From contig CALSCQ010000894.1 in assembly GCA_943704525.1 (NCBI GenBank), positions 1 through 14,711 on the forward strand: a stretch of 14,711 bases of DNA, read 5' to 3'. A model generated the notes under the pieces. It was not told the DNA's origin and did no database searches. It was given only the letters and a program-made list of their open reading frames with translations. The stretch comes from Pigoraptor vietnamica. Its lineage: Eukaryota > Opisthokonta > Filasterea. Of the stretch, positions 1 through 7,533 are shown piece by piece; within the stretch, counting starts at the first letter, position 1, and every line of letters starts with the position of its first letter. Position numbers and translations under genes: made by a program.

Positions 1-20
1 CCCCGCCCCCCGCCCCCCAG

Positions 21-2047
21 CGTTTCTTCCCAGCACCTTCACGATGTACACGACGTGTCTTGCATACGCCGCGTGGATGCTTGGGCAGCGACCCGCGGCA
101 GTTGCGTGGATTGCGACGGGCGCACTTCTCGGCTGGCCCTTCGCCGCTGCCATCGGCATACCGATCGCAATCGACTATGCGCTGCGTGTGCGGCGCCCGC
201 TGGCGCTTGTGGGGTGGTCGCTGGCGTCCTTCTTGGCGCTGTCGGTGAGTGCACGAGAGCGCCTTGTCCGTGCTCACTTCAGCCTCTCTCGTTTACAGTT
301 ACACGCGCCCGCACACGCATGCTGATTTGCACACAAGAAGTGCCGATCTTCCCGCTCACGTGCTTCATCCACACAGGCGTACATTGTCTCCGTCGACCAC
401 CACTTTTACCGGCGAATGGTCTTTGCGCCCCTGAACATCGTCCTGTACAATGTGTTTGGCGGGGGCGGCCCGGACCTCTACGGCGTGGAGCCGTGGACGT
501 ACTACTTTGCCAACGGATTTCTCAACTTCAACGTCGTTTTTGTGCTAGCACTTCTCTCCCTTCCGCTTGCAGTGAGTGAAAATGCGATGCGCCGATGTGT
601 GTGTGCCGTGCGTTGCGTTTCCCTGTCGCGTGTGGTGTGTGCTTGCGTGTTGTTGCAAGTCTCTGCAATACGTCACAATGTGCCGTTGTCCGTTCGCTAT
701 CGTGTGCGAAGCGCCCTATCGTCCCATGCTCTTGTGCCATCGTCCTCAATTCGATTTGCTTATGTGCGCAGTTGCTTGCACGCACAGTCGGCGCACCCGC
801 ACTCGCGCGCGTGTCGGCGTCCGACGTCGTGTTCCAGCTGTCTGGGATGTACCTCTGGTTTGCGATCTTCTTCACGCGCCCCCATAAGGAAGAGCGGTTT
901 CTATTCACTGTGTATCCGCTCATTTGCTTTGCGGGCGCCGTCGCACTCGTCGGCGTGCAGAGCGTCCTCGCCACTCTGGCAAAGAGAGCCAAAAAGGTGT
1001 GTGTAACGGGATTGCGCACGCGCAACTTACACACATACGCACTCAACCACATACACAGACGCACGCGCACATACAGACACAATCATGCACAAATACAAAT
1101 ACACAAACACCACATCACTGCACATTGTGCGCGTATCTAAAATATCCGCGTTCAGGCTGTGCCGGGTGCGATTTTCCTGGTGGTCGCTGCCGTCGTCTTC
1201 TCGTTCATCAGCCTCTCCGTCTCTCGCATTGCTGCGCTGCACATGAGCTACGGCGCGCCGATTGTTGCGTACACGCAGCTCTACGGGGCCATCGAATCGG
1301 ATGCGCGCGCTTCGTCCTCGGCGACGCCCGTCAACGTGTGCGTGGGCAAGGAGTGGTACCGCTTCCCGACGAACTTTCTTCTGCCGAACAACGCGTGAGT
1401 GAACGGTGGCCATACAAAACGTTCCCGAAAGTCTCTTTTATTTCCTTTGTTGGTGGCTTTGTGTGCGTGCACACCTTGTCATACACCTCGGTTAGTACTA
1501 CACAAGAGAACTGTCATGTCTTTCATCTAAGTTAATCCCCCCCCCCTTCATTACCTTCTTCGCGCCGTAGCGAGCTTCGCTTTGTGCGGTCCGAGTTTCG
1601 CGCGCAGCTGCCCAAGCCGTACTCGAAGCAGGACGGCACACACCGCGTGCCATCCGATATGAACGACATGAATCGCGAGGAGCCCTCTCGCTATGTGCGT
1701 GAAGCTGAGATCAGCCCCATTGTATCGTGGAGTTCTGTTTTTTTTAAGTCCGGTATCGATTGTGGCCCATCTCCTCTTATCGCCCTCTCACTCAACATTT
1801 GCTCCGGTCGCAGTTTCCCGTAGACCAGTGCGACTATTTAGTGGACTTTGACGGCGGTCCCGTGACCGCTCTCGAGCCGCGCTACGCGCAGCAGTCGACC
1901 GAGTGGGAGGTGCTTTATTCGACGCCCTTTCTCGACGTGAATGCGTCGCCCAACCGGTGGTTGAGGGCATTCTACGTGCCCGGCATGTCCGCGCGTGCGA
2001 ACGTGTATGGGGATTACGTCGTGCTGCGAAGGTTACGAAAGAGCTGA
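21..2047 (+). CDS. ALG9: ALG9 alpha-1,2-mannosyltransferase, 3' part (5' end outside window)
   Basis: Adds alpha-1,2-linked mannose from dolichol-phosphate-mannose to the lipid-linked oligosaccharide in the ER lumen during N-glycan assembly (GT22, GT-C fold). Exons: 21-244, 377-571, 772-996, 1156-1394, 1571-1721, 1814-2047, giving 421 whole codons plus stop; the first two bases complete a codon from an upstream exon. All five introns are GT-AG and restore one frame. Conserved blocks, in order: FLPSTFTMYTT; ALLGWPF; VFAPLNIVLYNVF; GPDLYG.EPW.YY; NGFLNFNV; the GT22 HKEERF motif (883-900); VNVCVGKEWYRFP.NFLLP; LPKPY; DMNDMN.EEPSRY; CDYLVDFD; LRAFYVP. Hydrophobic membrane segments lie in exons 1 to 4. 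The N-terminal acidic catalytic loop expected of the family lies upstream of the window. Only the last quarter, a luminal domain in ALG9, is hydrophilic. Family call is very secure; exon borders are secure by homology and phase. Confidence 0.95.
997..1155 (+). repeat. CA-rich degenerate tract inside ALG9 intron 3
   Basis: The 159-base intron (donor gtgtgt, acceptor ttcag) is mostly ACA/CAC-rich sequence between about 1019 and 1125, an imperfect CA microsatellite interrupted by G and T. It explains the long open frames on both strands here, which are not genes. Confidence 0.7.
1537..1546 (+). repeat. C10 homopolymer in ALG9 intron 4
   Basis: Ten cytosines lie 25 bases before the acceptor at 1569-1570 in the 176-base intron 1395-1570. 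Together with the following CTTCATTACCTTCTTCG they form the pyrimidine tract. A similar C-rich tract (1-18) precedes the first acceptor in the window. Confidence 0.8.
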
Positions 2048-2491
2048 CATGCGACGGAGTACAATGAAAGAAACGAACTGAAGAGAAAAAGGAGGGGAAA
2101 CAAAGTTAAAAACGTGCTCGCACGGGCAGCTCGTTCATCAACCGGGCGTCTCAAAAAGGAAATTTTTCAGTGAGTGGTGTGAGTTATCATCAGCCGCACC
2201 TAGTGTGGGAATCGCGCGATGGCGGTGCTGCCATAGTTACAGATAAATAACCCCGTCCGCAGCGGCACGGCCACATGCATTGACAAAAATTCTCCCACGC
2301 GACAAACAATGAGAATTAAAATTCGCCGTTCTGTACTGCGAGACCGGCTGACGCCGAAGAGATTGATTGATTTCGGGACATCGGCGTCGGCAGTTGCTGA
2401 AACCCCGGCCGACTGCCCCCCCGACTGCGGATCGGCTGAAGGCGACGGTCCAACACGGCGACGGAGACGGCCGAGCCCCGGCGGCAGCATC
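2048..2491. other. Intergenic region between ALG9 and the TIR gene
   Basis: The first 100 bases after the ALG9 stop are A/G-rich, probably 3'UTR; I see no AATAAA. From 2309 an open frame with ATG runs in phase into the TIR gene (see the N-terminal extension finding). The rest shows no recognisable promoter box, RNA gene or repeat. Confidence 0.5.
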
Positions 2492-4596
2492 ATGGCGGAG
2501 TCCGGAGACATTGACGTTTTCATATCGTACTGTTGGGCGAACAAGGAAATTGCGCGCGAGACGAAGGCCAAGCTGGAATCTTTCGGCGTGCGTTGCTGGC
2601 TTGACATCGAGCAGATGCAGGGAGGAGCGTGGTTGTACAAGGCCATTGTGGAGGGCCTGAATAGCTCGAAGATTTTTGTCCCTTTCATATCCACGGAATA
2701 TCTCGACTCGAAGAACTGCAACAAGGAGATGTCCGTCGCGGCCGACTGGAAGATGCCAATGCTCCCAATTAAGGTTGGTCCAGATGTGTAGGCAATCGCT
2801 GACGGCTTCGGCTTCAACTTAAGCCAAACAGCCGGCCTCGTGGTCAATGTGTCAGTTGCGGGTGAAACATGACATTGATAATTATAATCCCGGCCGCAAT
2901 GATCTGAGCCGCGCCGGTGGCTGAAGTCCGGTCTGGTCTTAGTTTAATTCCGGCCTCAGTTGTAAACCCGGCGACGCTGGCCTCCGTCTGGTATTCGGTT
3001 ATTAATTATTATTCAGTCTAAGGTTGTTGTTAACAAATCCCCCCGTCTACTCCCAAATTGGCAGCTCGGTCAGTTTGCCCGCTGGCCGCCGGTCCATGCT
3101 GTGGGAGCTCATCTCGCAGGGTATCTCTACATCGAGATCAACAGCCCCGAGCAGATCGACCCCAAGGCGAATGAGTTGCTTGAGGCTGTTAAGAGTAAGT
3201 GATCGTAATTACTCGTAGCACTTTTAAGTTCGTTATGACCATTACACTGGCCGGTTCTGCGGATCGACCTGACTGGTCGGCCGCCGGCTATAAGATCTCG
3301 GCCTGATAATCGCTCGGCCGCTGTAGTCAATTATTATGAGATACTCGAAGCCGGCCTGGCCCGTTTCTTAACCCGGCTATTCACCGGCGACGGACAGGTC
3401 TCGGCATCAAGGTCGAGCAGCCTACAACCGCACTGTCGCCAACACCTGCAACGACTGCGTCGCCGCTCCCGCCGGCGACCATGCCGGGTGCGACACAGGC
3501 GTCGAGCCCTCAGCCGATCGCCGTGATGCCGACTGTGCAGGTGCCAGTGGTGGCGGCTGTAGCGGCGCCGGTCCCCGAGTCGTCCGCGCCAGCTGCAAAT
3601 TAAAGAAAGGCGGTCTCTCGTTCGCGGGCATGAAGTCCATGCTTGGTAACGCAAAGGACAACGCCGTCGGCTTCGCGGTTGATGCCAAAACGAAGGCGGT
3701 GTCCGTGGCCGTGGACAAGTGGGAGGCGACGAAGTCCTTCATGGTAAAGCCTCGACAACTCATTGCTGCAAAGGGTGAGTGTAATTAGTAGGAGCACAAC
3801 TGAATCTGGATTAATAGTGCCATGTCATGAATGCACAGCAGACAGCCGTGTCAGCCGGCCGCACTTTTGACTGGCAAAGATGGACTGCAGACTAACCATA
3901 AGATTGTTAGTCAACCCTCTTTCAACCGTTTACTGACTCACTTCCCGTCCCGAAATCACAAATTCGACGTCACCGGCGTACTCGACTGGCAGCAATCCCA
4001 AGTGGAATGTGGCAGGGCTTCGTCACGGTGCCCCCGAACGGAGCGCGGGAGGCTGTCACCATCGACATGAATTTCGCTTCGGGCAAAGTTTGGGGCGAGG
4101 GAAAGGACTGGATCGGCGAGTACTACGTTACCGGCCAGTATGATGAGAGCAACAAGTCCGTCCGTGTCGTCAAACAGTATATCGGTGAGTGTACATGGCA
4201 TGTAATCGGCGTCCGGCCACGGCTAGGGATGCATCAATGTACATCTGACGGCACACTGACAGTGGCGAACTGACCTGACTGGATATGGCCTCGACTGTCG
4301 TGTCATGTATTGGTCGTCGTGGTTAAGTTTCCAATCTGTATGCAACACACAGTCACATGAATTATGTCACCGAGTTAGCATGTGCTGTTTTGGAGGGCGC
4401 CTTGCCGGCGGCTGGTCAGGATTCTCTCGACACACCGTTTTTTTCCGGTTTCGCTTACGGCGCCGTTGTTGCAGGCAAGCATTCCGTCATCTACATCGGC
4501 CAGGCTAAGGATAAGATGCTGTTCGGCACCTGGATCATTCCAGGCTGTCCACCCGACTGGACCGGGCAGTGGCAGTTTACGCCTCAGGCCTCGTAG
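2492..4596 (+). CDS. TIR-domain protein with C-terminal beta-rich domain
   Basis: Exons read: 2492-2773, 3065-3194, 3398-about 3540, 3606-3774, 3993-4184, 4475-4596; about 345 residues if a 65-base intron 3541-3605 is accepted. Residues 1-137 form a TIR domain: DVFISYCWANKE (beta A), CWLDIEQMQGG (BB loop), KIFVPFIS, then CNKEM, whose Glu79 sits where NAD-cleaving TIRs such as SARM1 keep their catalytic Glu. A Pro/Ala/Thr/Ser linker follows (about 138-185), then a Lys/Ala/Val amphipathic stretch (186-242), then a beta-rich domain (243-345) with IPSGMWQGFVTVPPNG, WGEGKDWIGEYYVTGQYD, KQYIGKHSVIYIG and FGTWIIPG motifs, a pattern I have seen in protist proteins but cannot name. The start at 2492 has A at -3 and G at +4; an in-frame ATG at 2309 is possible. 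Signalling or NADase function is inferred. The linker-to-helix junction changes frame without a convincing splice site. Confidence 0.78.
3598..3605 (+). other. Frame discontinuity in the TIR gene
   Basis: The Pro/Ala/Thr linker frame meets a stop at 3601-3603, while the downstream coding frame (KKGGLSFAGMKS) is shifted by two. Only an AG ending at 3605 gives the right phase: introns 3541-3605 (65 nt, gtgcca) or 3559-3605 (47 nt, gtagcg) would both work but lack a pyrimidine tract and would be the shortest introns in the window. A real or sequencing indel is the alternative. Confidence 0.6.
3890..3912. repeat. Perfect 7-bp inverted repeat in TIR-gene intron
   Basis: GACTAAC (3890-3896) and GTTAGTC (3906-3912) are exact reverse complements around a 9-base loop, inside the intron 3775-3992. 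The left arm contains CTAAC, a branch-point-like sequence, but it is about 100 bases from the acceptor, so it is not an obvious branch site. Confidence 0.6.
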
Positions 4597-4672
4597 CCTA
4601 GCCGAACACAGATTACAAGCAGGAAGCAACTGTTTGCGAGGCGACTGAACTAAATACGCCCAAAAACACATT
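4597..4672. other. Convergent intergenic gap
   Basis: Only 76 bases separate the stop codons of the TIR gene (plus) and the MED15-like gene (minus), so their 3'UTRs probably overlap. There is no clear AATAAA on either strand; the stretch holds short A/T-rich runs near 4652-4675. Confidence 0.7.
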
Positions 4673-6655
4673 TTATGAGACATAGCGTGGCAGACATTCT
4701 TGCGCCCTATCGTAGGCGTCGTTGAGCGCAATCATCAGCCGAGTGACAGTGTAAGGCGGCGGATATTGCGCAACGTATCCTCTCACGCACGCGGCCACAC
4801 GCCTCATCTCCTGCGAGTGCAACGCACCCATGTCGAGCCGCGCCGAAGAGACGGGATAGTCCACGGGAATACGCAGCGACGCCGTGAAGGTGCCAGAATC
4901 TGCGACTGCGCAACAAAGCACGAGTGTTAGGCGCGAGGAACACACTCACGCGCGCAAGCCCGCGCAAGCCCCCCCCCCCCCCCCCCCCCACATACACATG
5001 CCACTCTCTCAGTGGAGTCCACGAACATTCGTCTACGATATATGCTCATTCGACATTCCTCTCGGGTTACTCGCGCACGACGCAGTTTCCAAAACTGCAC
5101 ACCCGCCGCGGGGCAAACTCACCTCGCACAATCCAAACAACCCACGCAACCGAGACGCCGTCGTATTCACGCTCAATGGAGCGAACCGTCCATCCGCCGT
5201 ACACGCCGACCCTGTCGAGCTCGTGCCGCGCCGCGAGCGGTAAGGACAGCTTGCGAGCCCGACCGCCCACCCAGTCACCGTCGTCATCATCAGATTCGTC
5301 GCTCTCGCGCTTGCGCTTACCCAGCGCCACTTCCGATTTTCCGTTATTCGCAGGCGACGACAGCCACGGCTTCGCTGGTGTTGGCGAGGGCGCGGCAGCC
5401 CACGAGGGGCCCTCGTAGCACGACGCAAGCGCCGAAGCGGCAACCGCCGCAACATGACCGGCGGCCGCGTCGCTGTGCTTGAGGACGTAGCGGACGACGG
5501 CATGAGGGTACTCGCCCGCGAGCGACGCGTCGATCATGGCGAGATTGCCCATGTTGAGGTTCTTTGCGACCGTCAGGTTCGTCTTCTGCCCGGGCATCAC
5601 CTTCAGCAGCTGCTCAATCTTCGCCATTCGCTTCACCATCGACTGGTCCTTCGCGCCCTCCATGCTCACGCGCAACTCGTCGGCGTACATCTCGCGCATG
5701 ATCCCGAGCCGCTCGAAAAAAGCGCTCTCCTTCGCGGCGTGTGCGTGCGGCGCCAGCTTCCCGCCCTCCTTCACGGACGCGCCGGCCGCAGGCGTGGGAG
5801 ACCCCGTCGCGGCGGGGGAGGTCGTCGAGGCGGGCGTCGCTGCTGACGGCGTGCGCGCGTTGGGCGGCCTCACGGCGTTTGCGGGCGATCGCGACTGTAC
5901 CGCCGCGCGCCCCGCCGCCGCCACCTGTGCCACTTGGGGAGCCGCCGGTCGCACGCCTGCCGCGTTCCCCTGTGGTGGTGGTTGCGCTTGGGGTTGCTGC
6001 GGCCTCTGGACTGGTGCAGCCGGCGCCGCTGGCTGTTGTGGCGGCGGATGCGCCTGTGGCTGGTCGGGCGCGGCCGCGGGGGGCGCGCGAGGTCGCACTG
6101 GCGCTCCCTGAGGCACATTCTGCGCTATGGGTGCCGCGGCAGGTACCGGCGCTGGGACCTGCTGTGGTTGTTGGACGGCCACGGGTGGCGGCTGTGGCTG
6201 TGCCTGGACCACGGGAACGGGGCGCAAGTTGGCTGCGAGGAGCTGCTGTTGCTGTCTGAGGGCCTCCTGCGCCACTGCGTTCTGCTGTTGGCGCATGACC
6301 GGGAGGCGGGTGGTGAGCACGTGAATGACGCCGTCGCACGCCTTCTTGTAAGCCTCCTGCGTTGCGCGAAGTGCGGTGGAAATGCGCGTTAATAACAGGA
6401 CGCTGATAACACGCGCGCGAAGAGCAGTTCTGACTTTCGTCCAAAAAAGATGAACGACAAACCCATAACAGCACTACAATAACCGCAGCGCGAACATGGA
6501 CCACCCACCTCTTCACCCAAGGCCTTTTCAAACGCGCTCAGCTCGAGTCGCCCAGCCATGTCCAGCACCTCGTGCGCTGGTTTGCCCGTCTGCTTTACGA
6601 TCTCCGCGAACTTCATGCGGTACAGCTGGCGCGTTTGCGCCGACGGCGGCGGCAT
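4673..6655 (-). CDS. MED15: Mediator subunit 15-like protein (KIX, Q/P-rich)
   Basis: Likely tail-module subunit of Mediator, which links activators to RNA polymerase II in the nucleus. Minus-strand exons: 6655-6509, 6356-5123, 4905-4673; 537 residues, both introns GT-AG and phase-consistent. Residues 10-64 look like a MED15/p300-type KIX: KFAEIVKQTGK, then LELSAFEKAL.EEEAYKK and VIHVL, matching the F.KA...dEY...v..LI pattern of animal MED15. Residues about 66-250 are Gln/Pro/Ala-rich. From about 258 comes a helical region with MVKRMAKIEQLLKVMPGQ, a basic nuclear-localisation-like KRKRE near 396 followed by an acidic run, and a C-terminal segment (TFTASLRIPVDYP, then V..CVRGYV and TVTRLMIALNDAY) like the end of MED15 (L.VP.DYP...S..LL...TALLN.W). 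The start ATG has A at -3. The resemblance comes from remembered family patterns, not an alignment; another Q-rich coactivator is possible. Confidence 0.72.
4969..4989 (-). repeat. C21 homopolymer (G21 in the transcript) in MED15-like intron 2
   Basis: Twenty-one cytosines on the plus strand, so an uninterrupted G21 in the pre-mRNA of intron 5122-4906, 63 bases or more before the acceptor. It cannot be a pyrimidine tract; it can form a G-quadruplex, and its length is likely to vary between alleles and be error-prone in sequencing. Confidence 0.85.
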
Positions 6656-7029
6656 CGTGACGACTCTTCGGGTGCGCGGCGAGAGCGCGTCGCTTCGCTC
6701 TCGTCACACCCAGGACGCGATCGGGCGATTTGTGAACGACGGCGGAGGATTGCAGAACACAGTTAACGTCGAAGCGATCAAATAGAGTGAATGACGTCGG
6801 TGTAACCTCAGCAGACTGCGAGTGCTACTCGAATAACATCGCCAGCGCACAACACGTCGAAGTCATGCACACAACAGGGGAGTGAATAACTCGCAGCGCA
6901 GCAGAGTCACATGTGAGGAGACGTGCGCGTGCGTCACGCACACAAGAACAGCAGGACGAAGGAACGAAAGTGCGGTGCGAAGGTGAACGGCGCGACGATG
7001 GTTAGCCTCCGAGAACTGCTACACCGTCA

Positions 7030-7061
7030 CGTAACATATCACCCCGTATGTCTATGTTACG
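7030..7061. repeat. Perfect 9-bp inverted repeat in divergent promoter
   Basis: CGTAACATA (7030-7038) and TATGTTACG (7053-7061) are exact reverse complements separated by 14 bases. Centre-to-centre spacing is 23 bases, about two helical turns, which suits a dimeric DNA-binding protein. The left arm overlaps TCACGTAA, an E-box or bZIP-like sequence. Confidence 0.65.
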
Positions 7062-7109
7062 CCATTGCCGAAATCTCGGTTAATTTGTTCCAGTAATGAG
7101 CCTCAATTA

Positions 7110-7130
7110 GATCATTGGCGCCCGATCATT
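7110..7130. repeat. Paired GATCATT direct repeats flanking GGCGCC
   Basis: GATCATT occurs at 7110-7116 and 7124-7130, with the palindrome GGCGCC (7117-7122) immediately between. Period is 14 bases. Confidence 0.5.
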
Positions 7131-7217
7131 TTTGTTGACAAATTTCGGTGATAGTTCAAATTAATTGGCTCGAGGGACCCACCCCACCACCACTCACCCC
7201 ACTCGCCCGTCATCAGC

Positions 7218-7240
7218 TGTGTGTGTGTGTAGTGTGTGTG
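7218..7240 (+). repeat. Short TG microsatellite upstream of CAND1
   Basis: Two TG runs interrupted by a single A, probably within the CAND1 5'UTR or promoter. Confidence 0.7.
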
Positions 7241-7435
7241 CAGTTGCTTGTCTCACTTTTGCCAGCAGTTGTTGTGTGCGTGTTTGCGTGGCCACGCAAA
7301 CTCTCACGCTTCACAGCGACTCGTCAAGATCCGTCGCCCCTCTCCTTTCTCTCCTCACCGCTGCTCGAGCGCGTCTTTCCACTCTGCGGCACGAGGGCGT
7401 GTTACTGTCTGTTTCGTCTGGTTGCTGCTTGACAG

Positions 7436-7515
7436 GTGCGTGTGCATAACACGAAACAGGGCGCAGTTCAGCGTGTTAACGCACGTCTCCGTTCTCCGTC
7501 CCTCCATTTTCGCAG
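7436..7515 (+). other. Probable 5'UTR intron of CAND1
   Basis: ACAG|GTGCGTG donor and a T/C-rich tract ending TTTTCGCAG fit the splice signals of the confirmed CAND1 introns; size 80 bases. GTGTTAAC near 7474 could be the branch site. It would leave 18 bases of leader before the ATG at 7534. No protein homology supports it. Confidence 0.45.
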
Positions 7516-7533
7516 CGGTTACTCGAAAGGAAG

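Larger units (their letters stand above)
6656..7533. promoter_or_regulatory. Shared divergent promoter region of MED15-like and CAND1 genes
   Basis: This 878-base stretch separates two start codons pointing away from each other and has no convincing coding frame. It holds a CRE-like TGACGTCG at 6792-6799, a 9-bp inverted repeat (7030-7061), paired GATCATT elements around GGCGCC (7110-7130), a TG microsatellite (about 7218-7240) and a probable 5'UTR intron of CAND1 (7436-7515). No TATA box was identified. Regulatory roles are inferred from position and symmetry only. Confidence 0.55.

Noticed and set aside
416-1535. Plus-strand open frames running from ALG9 exons into introns
   Set aside because: Conserved ALG9 protein blocks stop exactly at GT donors and resume after AG acceptors; the extensions are TG/CA-rich intron sequence.
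5536-6531. Long open frames on both strands (191 codons plus, 305 codons minus) over the Q/P-rich part of the MED15-like gene
   Set aside because: They are shadows of GC-rich, biased coding sequence; their translations are Arg/Gly/Cys/Ala-rich with no family pattern, while the chosen minus frame splices into conserved ends.
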